64,000 nt of DNA from Phaseolus vulgaris (lineage: Eukaryota > Streptophyta > Magnoliopsida > Fabales > Fabaceae), in contig NC_023755.2 in assembly GCF_000499845.2 (NCBI RefSeq), positions 1,447,732 to 1,511,731 of the forward strand, written 5' to 3'. The position numbers and the translations under genes were made by a program. How positions within the stretch are numbered: the stretch's first letter is position 1; every line of letters begins with the position of its first letter. A model generated the notes under the pieces. The model saw nothing but the letters and a program-made list of their open reading frames with translations. It was not told where the DNA came from and did no database searches. This document shows positions 25,000 through 36,015 of the stretch, one piece after another.

Positions 25000-25660
25000 T
25001 TCATTATAATAAAACCCTAATCTAGAAATTTATTAAATATATTATTTGATAATTTTTTTAATTAGATACAAAAATTTATGCCATCTTTTAATTAAATATT
25101 TTTTTTATCAAATAACAACAACCTTGGTAGAAACTCATATATATATATATATCATGATTTTTGTAAGTTTCATTTTTCTATGTTAAAGTATTAACTTGAA
25201 CTCTAATTTTATAAAGTAATTTTAGTTTAATGCTATGAAATATTGATGTTGATATATTAAATTTGATTAGCATATGATGCTCTTGTTATTATTAATTTAA
25301 CATGTAGTTTATAGGTAAATATTAATTTATTTTAATTTTTTCGTATTTTTTCATTTAAGAAATAAGTTTTTAAAAATATTTACTCCTAGAAATATCATAA
25401 AATAGATTAAAGTTAGAATCAAAATGAGTTTGAATATTATAAATTGTTGTTTCCAAAAAAAAAATAAAAATACAATGCACCAAATAAAATGTAATATACA
25501 CTTAATATGAAACATGTTAGGTTATGCTTCTGGCTCGATGTTTAGTCATTTATGGATCGTTTTCCGACTTATGTATCTAACATTATGAGAGAGTATAATT
25601 CAAGGATCTCAATCAATTAACTTTAAGTACTATCAACTCCTATTTCATATTGTACTCATT
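25000..25660. other. AT-rich spacer upstream of the ATL gene
   Basis: A/T-rich sequence with no recognised feature except a short (TA)n at 25138-25152. The first few hundred bases should hold the ATL promoter. Confidence 0.5.
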
Positions 25661-25669
25661 TTATTTATG

Positions 25670-25745
25670 TTCTTACTGACTTGAGCGTCGGAGGAGGAAC
25701 CCCTATCGTTTTTCGAAGGTTTAATCACTTGAAGGGAGACAGTAG
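25670..25745 (-). mobile_element. short retroelement-like scrap beside the plastid DNA
   Basis: On the minus strand it reads CCTCCGACGCTCAAGTCAGTAA; a related GACCTGCAAAAGGTACTTCAACGCTCAAGTAAAT occurs at 62189-62222, in both cases without any coding region. Similar strings are common in legume interspersed repeats. Very short; low confidence. Confidence 0.3.
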
Positions 25746-25754
25746 ACCTATCAG

Positions 25755-25935
25755 TAGGATTCGAACCCAGATGAAGTTCTGACCATCTGTCAGAGAAAAA
25801 AGAACAAGTGGCTCTTGCAGGATTCCCAAGAAATTCTTCGATTTCTTCCGGAAGTAGATGATTATTCATCTGCTTCTCACGTTCCATGAATAGTCGGCAC
25901 ATTGAGGAATATCCAAAAAGGTTTTTAAGGAATCA
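25755..25935 (-). pseudogene. ycf2: plastid ycf2 fragment inserted in the nuclear genome
   Basis: The minus-strand translation contains [20 protein letters not shown] followed by [19 protein letters not shown], which I recognise as an internal part of the plastid Ycf2 protein. Both ends are cut and the upstream part has a deletion and frame changes. Only about 60 of the roughly 2000 codons of ycf2 remain, so it is not functional. It could have come directly from plastid DNA or via a mitochondrial copy. Confidence 0.85.
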
Positions 25936-25959
25936 CTATGATTCTATCTCTGTTCGTTC

Positions 25960-26060
25960 CGTTTGAAAGAGCCACTGCTTTATCTCTCCATCGAATCAAA
26001 TTAGCCAAACGTGTATGTTCATGAGCCCATGCCAAAGTTTCAATCAATTCCTGCCAGACC
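25960..26060 (-). pseudogene. psaB: plastid psaB fragment inserted in the nuclear genome
   Basis: The minus-strand translation reads [15 protein letters not shown] then [15 protein letters not shown], which matches the C-terminal part of the photosystem I core subunit PsaB apart from a few changes (for example Arg to His, Pro to Ala). About 33 codons remain. It lies 25 bp from the ycf2 fragment although the two genes are far apart in plastid genomes, so the insert is a mosaic. Confidence 0.85.
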
Positions 26061-27405
26061 ACCATTAGAAGCTCATCCAGATGCCGACCGACCTCAAGTT
26101 GACTAGAACAAAACATAATTATACTGTTTGAGAAAATATTGATAGGATTAATCATCATTTTATTTTTAAAAGATATCCCAAGACATCTCAAAAAATGAAA
26201 AACAAATATATGTATTTAAATTAATTTTGATCGTAATTTTTTTAATGAGATAAGATCTATTTCATACCGAAATACTTTATATATTATTAATTCTAAAAAA
26301 TCACTAGCATATTAAATCTAGTTATTGAATTAAACCATTTTAATTTATAATATTATTTAGCATTCATTAATGATTTATTTGATGATAAAAATCAAAGTTA
26401 GGTGATCCTTTCAAATAGTATCTAATATCAACAAATAACACTTTTAAAAAGATGGTTAAAATATGTAAAATATATGTTATTTATCTATGTTAAATAGACA
26501 TTAGTAATTCAAAATAATGTTTTCAAAATTCTAAAAGTACGAAAGATAAAGAAAAATATTTTTACATAGACTCAAATAAAAATAATATATTTTATTAAGA
26601 CTAAAAACAATTATTTGAAAATTTGCCCAAAAAAGAAGTATATATCAAAATAAAAATGCATTCATTTTATAATTTTATAAAGAATAAAAAGGTATTTAAG
26701 TCTTTTTAAACTAATATTTTAAAAAATTAAAAACATGTTTAACCTTCTAATTTAAAATAAGATTATTTTAGAGAGTAAAGTAAATCATTGTAATTCTTTA
26801 CTATTATAGTCAAATATTAAGTTTAGTTTACAAAGTATATTTTTACATTCTGAAATCATTATGTTTCAAGAACCTCCAAAAACTATTTCAAATTTTTGCT
26901 TTACTCAAATTAAGTAGAGAGTATTAAACATTATGTTTTGTGACTAGTTAAAAACACTAAATCACCCCTTTTGTTTTTTAATTTTTAATAATCTACTTCT
27001 TTTATTTTACTATTTTTATAAATTAAATTTTAATACTTTTAAACTAAATTAAATTTGAATACTTTTTTTTAAGGTATAGTCAATAGTTTAAATTAAGAAA
27101 ATGACATTTTCCCTATATGAAATTGCCATGATTTTTAATTTTTATGATTTAAAAAATAAAAATATCCTTCATCTAATATCACTAATAGATGAATGGTCCA
27201 TTTATAACTAGTTTTTGGAAGAAGAATTAGAATCCTTAATTATACTTAATTATAGAAATTAGCAATCTAATTTTAACCCTAATAAAAAAAACAATTGAAA
27301 TTGAAATTAATGTGTAGCATGCAGAAGCTGCCACTACCACCTTTTGTTTCATTGGCGGTGGAAAAGAAATTAGAAACCCTTCACCTTCTCATATACATAT
27401 GTATA
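26061..27405. other. AT-rich spacer upstream of the choline kinase gene
   Basis: No gene recognised. The last few hundred bases should include the promoter of the plus-strand kinase gene. Confidence 0.5.
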
Positions 27406-27412
27406 TATAAAG
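27406..27412 (+). promoter_or_regulatory. TATA box of the choline kinase gene
   Basis: TATAAAG in a TATGTATATATAAAG context. Transcription would start about 30 bases downstream, near 27437, next to a CT-rich leader (27440-27470) of the kind common in plant 5' UTRs. Confidence 0.55.
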
Positions 27413-27436
27413 TCCCATTTCCCTCGAAATTCTCAA

Positions 27437-27567
27437 CCGTTACTCTCTCTTTCTCTCTATCTTCCTTTATCTTCATCGAACAACCTCTTCGCCGGCGGTC
27501 CGGCCGCCGCCTCGCGGTTCTCCTCCGAATATTCCGTTCAATGCTTCGTCAGCTTTTGTCCGTTCAG
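27437..27567 (+). promoter_or_regulatory. non-coding first exon of the choline kinase gene, with an upstream ORF
   Basis: CT-rich leader ending CCGTTCAG|GTTCG, a good donor at 27568; the matching acceptor TTTTCCAG is at 28571. An ATG at 27541 opens a short upstream ORF of nine codons in this exon, which continues across the splice to a TAA at 28584-28586 (13 residues in all). Exon limits are inferred from splice signals. Confidence 0.5.
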
Positions 27568-27782
27568 GTTCGTGTTTTGCATAATCTTCAATTTACTTTA
27601 GTTATTTCCTTATATTCAATGCTGTGTCCGCCTCCAATTTAGCCGTTCAGGTTCGTGTTTTGTGATCTTCATTTCTTTTGGTTCGTTCTTTATATTCGAT
27701 GCTGTGCCTAAATTATTCGTTCAGGTTTGTGTTTTATTGACCGTCAACTATTCTAATTGAAATTATCTTCAATGCTGCGTGT
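27561..27782 (+). repeat. triplicated splice-donor segment in the leader intron
   Basis: CGTTCAGGTT(C/T)GTGTTTT starts at 27561, 27644 and 27718, and each copy is followed by diverged TCTTCAATTT/TATTCAATGCTG(T/C)G sequence. The three units (83, 74 and about 65 bp) each carry an equivalent CAG|GT donor (27568, 27651, 27725). Confidence 0.8.
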
Positions 27783-28649
27783 TTCGCTAAATTTTCTCTG
27801 TTTTTCTGGCGTTTTGAAATCTGCCTGGTGTTTGCCTTTTGTGATTACACCTTTCGATTTTTTCGGATGTGTTTTCAAATTTTCGTAAGCAGAGAGCTTA
27901 GCTTGTGGAATTAGGGGAATGTGAAGTGTTTTGTTTGTATGTGTGTTTCTGTGTCTATCGAGTTCTTCTTTGAGATTTGAGAAGGATGATGTAATGTTAG
28001 AAAATTGTTTGGACGCTAAGAATTAGGATAGAAATTAATCGACACACTTCTCGAAATCGTCTAATTCGATAGATTTTTGGCTTACCAGCTTGATGAATGC
28101 TTTTGTAGATATTTTTTGTTGTTGATTGTGTGCCTTTTATCTACTCAATTTTCAGATTTAAAAATTCCGAAGTTTATATTGATTTTTCCCTAATCTGTTG
28201 TTTTTTTTTGTAAGAATGGCACCTTGTCATTGGAGTGGTTATTATACAATTTAGGCCTTTTTTTACATCTTTGCTACACGGAAAATTGAATGAGATACTT
28301 GCTCAATTTTTACCAATTTCATTGCAAAAAAAAAGTCTCGGGATTAATTTTCTGATTTACATCAGTCTCGAATCATAAATGATTCTGTTTTGACTGACTG
28401 AAACACTTATCTGATTATTTATATATGCTTATTTCTCTAGTCCTCCATTCCTTTTTTTCTCTTATCTCTATCAAAGTATCTATTCACCGTGGAAGGAGCT
28501 TGGAAGGAGGAAGAATTTCTTGGATATCATTTTGATGATTTAAACGTTTGTTTTTTCAACTACTTTTCCAGGTCTTGAATTCATAAATAAAGGAAACTTA
28601 GTATTTTAAGTAAGTCTTTGCTGTACTCGACGTTTTGGAAGCTTTCACA

Positions 28650-31600
28650 ATGAGTGCAGCTGAAGATCTTGTGAACAAAACAGAATGTGGGAAAGAAAGC
28701 CAGGAAAACCACACCACAGGTCCTACTGAAAATCCTGTAAAACATAATGATGCTTTTTTTGAAAATCCTGTAAATGACCATGCAACTGGTGGGGTAGAAA
28801 GACCTGTAAGTTTCCTAACAGACATGGAACGAAATCCTACAAGTGAACAAGTGGGTATTGCAGGAAATATGGTAAACAACCTAGCAGGTGTTGCAGAAAC
28901 TCCCGCAAAGGAACACGTAGCAGGTGGTGCAGAAAATTTTGTACCCAATGAAGCAGGTCTATCAGAAAGTGGTGTGAATTACCAAGCTGGTGGTGTAGAA
29001 AGTCCTATAAGCAACATTGTAGAAAGTCATACAAGCAACATTGTAGAAAGTCCTATAAACAACATTGTAGATGCTGCAGACATTTCTTTAAGCAACCAAG
29101 CAGATGCTACAAGAAACAGCAAAGAAAATGCTGTTGAAACCCCTGTAGCCTGCAAAGCAGATCGCCTTCCGGAAGAAGCACAGGAGATACTGAAATCATT
29201 GGCTAGTCACTGGGACGATGTACTTGATGAAAATGCATTGCAGGTGTTCCCTCTCAAAGGAGCAATGACAAATGAGGTATTCCAGATAAAGTGGCCAACT
29301 TTGACTGGAGAAACGTCACGAAAGGTTATTGTCAGAATTTATGGTGAGGGTGTGGACGTGTTCTTTGATAGGAGTCATGAGATTCAAACATTTGAATTTA
29401 TGTCAAAGAGCGGGCAAGGTCCTCGTCTACTAGGACGATTTACTAATGGTCGTGTTGAAGAGTTTATCCATGCACGGGTAATTTGATCTCTTTTATAATT
29501 TTAGTGCTAATAATGGTACTCATGTAACTACCTTCGAGCAATCTGTTATTATTTGGTTCATGAATGTAAACTGTAGATTGAACGCATTGCACAACTTCTC
29601 TAATCTACATCCGCCTGTGTCATAATTTATCCTGCTACATAAACATGATTTGTAAAAGTTAAACATTGTTTCTTTCTTTTTTTATTGACCTCTGTACACC
29701 AGTTAAAAACTAGACATGCTCACATATTTGATGGTGAATTTATCAGACATTAACAGCATCTGATCTACGTGATCCATCCATTTCTGCTCTTATAGCAGCC
29801 AAATTGAAGGATTTTCATGATTTAGATATGCCTGGAGAAAAGCAAGTCTACCTTTGGGATACATTGCGGTATGTGCTATTTGAACACCTGATCCAGCATC
29901 TCCATTAAAAGTGTACAGAAAGAAAGTTTATATATGTCGAAAAGGCAATAAGAGACCAGCTCTTTTATAAATTTTATTTAAATAATATTTAACACTTCCA
30001 TATTTTGGTTACTACTAGGTGATTTCTCAAATATTTTTGTTACAATGTTTCAGAAATTGGCTTAGTGAAGCCAAACGTTTATCATCCCCTAAAGAAGTTG
30101 AAGCATTTTATTTGGACACAATAGACAAAGAAATCGCCATTTTGGAAAAGGAACTATCAGGCGCACACCAAATGATAGGATTTTGTCACAATGATTTACA
30201 ATATGGTAACATAATGCTTGATGAAGAGACCAATTCTGTGACCATCATAGTGAGTTTCTGTTTGTGCTAGTTTATGGGGGAAATGATATAATATTTAATG
30301 TTTCAAGGGTGCTGCTCTGGATAAATAAGTAGTTTTTCTATAGCAACAGAATTTCTGGCAATATCACTTTTTTTCCTTATATGTTCATAAAGTGATTTTC
30401 TCAGTAGTAGCAACTTTTTTGCACTATAGTATGTCTTGTGGACCCAGTTTATCGATATGTACCAAAAGTTATGGAAGAATTATTTGCACAAGGTTACGGG
30501 CAATGGTTCAAAAGATTAAGTATGCTTTGTGTCTTGGTTTAAAAATTATTCCTACAAATGTGAATTCAGAATGTAATATTTTCATATTTGATATTTGTTA
30601 TGAGTTTTAAAATATTATTTCCAGTCTCAGAATATTGTTCATGCCTAAGAATGTAGTAATGCCTTATTCATTTTTTCCCATAGTGAGGGTTGGTAACTGG
30701 GAACTTTATATGCTCGTAGGAAAATGGGAAGTCATGTTCTAACTCAATTGTAACTTCTATTTCTACTTTTACTTTTTATATTATCATTTTGAATTGCAGA
30801 AATAAATGTATTTTTGAATTTACTCATGAATTATATTCCCGGTTGTAGTATTCCTAGGAGTACCTTGAAATGAAACAAATGCCACCCTAGCCTTGATCAG
30901 AAGTGGAAGAAAAGGATCATTACGAAAGAATACCATAGTGATGATGGTATCTTAAATGTGGGTGCAAGACTTTGGGTGATCATAGTTATAGCTTGATAAA
31001 TGTTACTGTTTCTTTATTACTCATGCTGTCTTCTATATCTCTTGGGAGAAAAGGGAATCTATTTAACAGATGACATGTATGATATGAGATTGTGAATGAT
31101 GTTATATATCTTGTATTTATTCTTTGTTTTTGTTTATTTATTTAAATATGGCTAAAGGTATGAGAAACTGGTTTATTCTTAGTTATATTTTTAAGGGACC
31201 AATGAACCATAGTCAGCAAATATGATTTAACGCCACCTTTTTGTAATAGGACTATGAATACGCAAGCTATAATCCAGTAGCATTTGATATAGCCAACCAC
31301 TTCTGTGAGATGGCTGCTAACTATCATGCAGAAGAGCCTCATATCCTTGACTACAATAAATATCCTGGTATTGGGTCATGTGGATTTTTATTTAAACTTG
31401 TTTTCATTCATGTTATCATTTTCTGTGAAAAGTTAACTTCTATTTCAATGGTTCTCTTGACAGATTTGGACGAGCGTCAAAGATTTGTGTTGGCATACTT
31501 GAGTACCTCTGGTAATGGATTACTTCAAATCGCTCTATGATGTTAGAAGATTGTATTGCATCTACCACAAAACATTAAAAATTGGTGTTTGCTTTCAGTT

Positions 31601-34028
31601 TACTGATATTGATGATCTCCCGCATAATTGGATTAACCAAGTTGTATGGTCCAAATTAAACAAAGAGTAGAGATCAATCATCAATATGTCTTGTATTTGA
31701 TCACCTGTATAACCATGCATCTTCTTAAGGACTGTAATTATTTGTGCATGAAATTGTGGGTCTCCATTGCAGGTCAACAGTGCAGTGACAATGAAGTGGA
31801 GCAGCTACTTCAAGAAATTGAAAAGTATACACTTGCAAATCATCTATTCTGGGGCGTTTGGGGAATAATCTCGGTACATTCAATTTTTCACTTTATTTTG
31901 CTTTAAATTATGCTCCTTGGCACTGTCGGATGGGTGTAGCGGAGTCCTTAGTTGAGGGAGAAGTTATTCCAAAATACACTTTCCATAAATGTGCCCTATT
32001 CCAATAACTATAAACGTTATGGGAGGGCTGCTAAAAAAAGTGGTGGAATTTTCTGATGGTTTCTTAGAGCAACGCATGAAGGCACGAATAATAGATGTGT
32101 GCATTATTTTTGTTGCTAGTGTTTAAACCATTATTACAGCTGATGAAACTAATGGCAATTGAATTTGCTATTGATGAGTCATAAGTTCTGTCGAAAGATT
32201 TTATGTTAGGTGTCTTCTACACACTTCTTTTAGGCTCTCTAAAATGCATTTTATTTTGTGAGACAATGACTCGTGTATATAGAAAAGAATAACCCAAAAC
32301 GTCATAGTGACATGGCAATAAATAATTGCACTGCATGCAGTATACTGTGTTTGAGTCTTTATTATCTTCAAAATTCTCCCATCCGAGGTGCATACTTAGT
32401 TTCCACAAGCAAATGTGAATTTCTCTACCTTTAACTTTGAGAAATCCTATGTATATTAAATAGTGCCCACCCCGTAGTAGAGAGGAGGATAGGCATTTTG
32501 TTTTAATTATTCACTGCGTTGTCTTCTAATTGATTAACTTGTTTCAGGCACAAGTAAACACAATTGAATTTGACTACAAGGAGTATGCTAAACAGAGGTT
32601 TCAAGAGTACTGGGCAAGGAAACCTTATCTTTTAATAAACTCTGAAGCACCTTCTCCGTATAATGTGCCCGAAGGTACAGGTATTTGATTTCAGTTGTTT
32701 TGTGTTGCTGCCTTGTGAATAGAATCAATAGATTGCAGCATTCATATAACATTCCAATGACGGTAGTCAAATTTTGTTGTGCGATTCGTAAATGTGTTCC
32801 AAATATGGTAGTTGTGTTGTTTGATTCGTAAATGTAAGCAAATAACAGTACAGTGATGATAGTTGATCTTGTTATGTGATTCTTAAATGTAAGAGAGACT
32901 GTACATTGACTTAGAAAGTGTTAGCTGATGATGAATACTATTGTTAGCATTACAAGCCATGGAAAATATGAACACATATAATTAGGTTATTGTATCTAAT
33001 TTTTTTTATGCATATTTTAATATCTTTTTATTTCATTTGAATTTAAGTAAAAAAGTAATTTTTTATTTTATTTTTCTTTCCTGAAACGTAAGTGCCAAAA
33101 GTCGTTCTAATAGATTCTATGGGAATTTTAAGAAAAAGAATGAATAATAGTTGTGGTAGGTTTCAACTTTTGTGTTGGAAAGAGTAGGTTGATAATTGTT
33201 AGTATTTTTCCTTACTGGTTGTATGATTTACTGCAGTCTATGCATTTTATATAACTTTAATTTGTGGGTTTGTTTGTACTACCATAATTAAGGAATATGA
33301 GGATCAATATGATTTAATTTAGTTCTTTAAAAATGGTTTCTCCATATTACGTATCTTAATTTTGTAATCAATTACTTTTTTCTCTACTTATTATTTGGTC
33401 TGAATTGCGTTTTTTCTATCGCTACTTTTTCATACTTTTACTTTATTATTTTTTATTACTGATTTTGTTTTTGTTCTGGAAGGATTCGTTAACAGTGAAA
33501 TTAAGTTTTTATTTTAGATAGTTTTTGAAAAAAATATTAATGATGAAACTAGACAAGAAAAATAATATATTAGTTTCTCAAGACAAAAATATACTTTACT
33601 CTATAACTTATCTAATTTTATTGGATAATACATTATTCTCATCCAACAATAATAATGTTTTATTTAATTTTATTGGAGTAATGTATTATTCTCTTCCAAG
33701 GGCATTAAATAAAACATAGTTAGATTTTTTTTGTTTTGTTTTTGTTCTTGACATTGTGTTTTAAATTTCTTTAATATATCTAATTTTATTTAATTTATCT
33801 TAAAAAATAAGTAAAGGTTCTACATAAATGAAATGTTGGATTGGCTAAGACAAAAACAAATTAAGAAATGGAAATCCTATGTATAAATGTTTTGTGGTAA
33901 ATAATGTAAATAAACATTTGGCAGGAGAACTAGCATCAAGTGGTCCCAGCCACAGATCAAAGAACTCTGGTATCTTCAGGAAGATGAAAAAAGTATTGGG
34001 CCTCGGTTTGTTCAGGTCCAAGGGCTAG
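28650..34028 (+). CDS. choline/ethanolamine kinase with a long N-terminal extension
   Basis: Eight coding exons: 28650-29477, 29747-29868, 30054-30249, 31250-31367, 31464-31511, 31773-31873, 32548-32674 and 33925-34028, all GT-AG, frame kept throughout, 547 residues. It phosphorylates choline (or ethanolamine) with ATP, the first step of the Kennedy pathway to phosphatidylcholine. The kinase domain starts near residue 175; markers are [24 protein letters not shown], the catalytic [16 protein letters not shown] (Asp near 364), [20 protein letters not shown] and the C-terminal [15 protein letters not shown]. Plant kinases of this family are usually about 350 residues; here about 175 extra residues, Asn/Val/Glu-rich and repetitive, precede the kinase in the same exon. 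The tail is basic and hydrophobic ([14 protein letters not shown]). ATG at 28650 chosen; the in-frame codon at 28635 is TTG. Confidence 0.93.
28998..29069 (+). repeat. 24-bp tandem repeat inside the kinase N-terminal extension
   Basis: Three 24-bp units encode [16 protein letters not shown] and ESPINNIV (about residues 117-140). The reading frame is preserved because the unit is a multiple of three. Confidence 0.9.
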
Positions 34029-35269
34029 GGACAAATTTTTATTTTTCCCACCTCTTTTTTATTTTCCACTCCTTTTCTTTTTTATTTTATCTTCATTTTA
34101 TCTATGTACATTATCTTTCTATTTTATTTTACTTTCCAACACTTGTATTGTGCTGTGGATCACAATCATGTTAATTTTATATTAAAAACATATCAAATTA
34201 AAATAATATTAACCTTAAATCTTTTAATTTATTATGCGTTCCGTTATTAAATATTACAACCATAACAAATGAACCAAACGTACAAATAACGCTTTTGTAT
34301 TGATTGTACTGGCAACCGTATATCTTCTACAGTTAGAATGATCATTAAAAGGTATATGTGTACTTTAATTCGAATTGAATTTCATGATTTTATTAAAATC
34401 ATTTTATAAGTTTAAGAAACTTTAGTTAACTTTGATAAATTTAAATTTTTTATAGGACGTGGCACATCGAAATTTGAAGAATAAAATGTTTTCTTAGAAA
34501 CCATTTTAGTGTCTTTTAAGTAAGGGGCTTGAAATGCTTTCATAATTTAAATTATGAAAATTAAGTAAAAGAAATAAGAATTTAAGAATTTCAGTCAAAA
34601 AGTAAATAAATAATGATAGAACCTTGTTAACTGAAAAAACATAAATAAGTATTTTATCCACGTTATTAATATAATTCATATTTATAATATATTAAACAAT
34701 TTGATGTATTTATTTAGAACATATATTTTAATTAATTGTATTAACACTATATGTAAACAGGATTGATAAGTAGCATTTGTTCTAAAATACTATTTTTAGT
34801 TCAGATAATTAATTTGAAGTTTATATAATTTATTAAATAGTATATTTTTATTTAATTAAAATAAGATAAGCTAGTTATATTTTTATTCAATAATTTTTTT
34901 AATGTTGTATCTTTATTAAAAAAATTATAATTTATCAACATATTTATAATATTTTAAAATTATATAAGAATTATTGTTTTTTTCTTTCTTGTGTTTCCAC
35001 ATTATGAAACTAATTTAAAATTATTTCTTTCAAATATATTAATTTAAATTATTTATTCTAAATATTTTTTTTCTTTTATATATTCAACTAAAGTTGTTCA
35101 AAATAAATTACTGACATTAAATACAAATAATAATACATTCAATTTAATTAAATAATTTAAAATAAATAATTAAGTCATTAAAAATAAATAATTAAGTTAT
35201 TCAAATAGAGCTATCAATTGTATGCAGGATTGTCCATAACTCGTCCATTAATTCTACTTTTATGAAACT
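34029..35269. other. 3' UTR of the kinase gene and AT-rich spacer
   Basis: The first 150-200 bases are T-rich and probably the kinase 3' UTR. The remainder is extremely A/T-rich with nothing recognised. Confidence 0.5.
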
Positions 35270-36015
35270 ATGAATTTTGGATAACGGAGCAACCAGTCAT
35301 ATTGCATCCGATTCACAAAATTATCTTAGTAAGATATTCACTAAATTGTTGTGTCGTCTTTTTTCACATGGTTGCGTTTTGTAAGACTTGGCTACGGGAG
35401 ATGATTGCCCGGGTAAACAACACGCAAACTTATACTACATGTCCCCTCTTTCAAACCAAGTCCACGTATCTCAAATTTCGACCGACCCTGATTTATGCAC
35501 AAACGCCTCGGACATCCTTCTTCGGCGCGTCTACAACTTGCATCTTCATCACTACCTATTAGTAAAAATCTCATTAAAAATCTCATTTTCATTCATAATA
35601 ATTGTAGTATTTGTCCCAAAGCTAAACATACAAGGGCTACCCTTTTAAGTACAATAAAATCTCATTCTTCATTTAATCTATTGCATTGTGACATTTGGGG
35701 TCCTTATAAAATCCCAACTCATTTTGGAAATCTTTTTTTTCGACTATACTTGGGTATTTCTTATGACTCACAAGTCTCAAAACCAACACTTCTTAAAATC
35801 ATTCATTACTTTTGTACAAAATCAATTTTAAGCATATATTAAAACCATCCGCGTTGACAACGGATTGAAATTTATTTCAATGCGTCTTTTTATCTTTAAA
35901 AGGTATTGAATGTTAACGCACTTGCGTCTACACTCCTCAAGAAAGAGTAGTAGAATGCAAACATAGACACATTTTAAACATAGCACAAACCCTTATATTT
36001 CAGTCTCATTTACCA
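35270..36015 (+). pseudogene. decayed Ty1/copia polyprotein fragment (GAG-pre-integrase and integrase)
   Basis: Plus-strand fragments in shifting frames show a protease-to-integrase region: WILDNGATSH near 35278, then the GAG-pre-integrase HKRLGHPS near 35500 and CPKAKHTR near 35615, LLHCDIWGPYKIPTH near 35685, and an integrase core remnant with RVDNG near 35852 and [17 protein letters not shown] near 35965. Frameshifts and stops break it and about 100 codons of the integrase core are missing. No LTRs are found. The fragment ends where the satellite array begins. Confidence 0.85.

Noticed and set aside
25757..25775. GGGTTCGAATCCTACT on the minus strand, resembling a tRNA T-loop
   Set aside because: It is part of the ycf2 fragment (codons for LGSNPTDR) and there is no acceptor stem or anticodon arm.
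28598..28948. Minus-strand frame opposite the kinase N-terminal extension
   Set aside because: Antisense shadow of a repetitive exon; no splice or start context.
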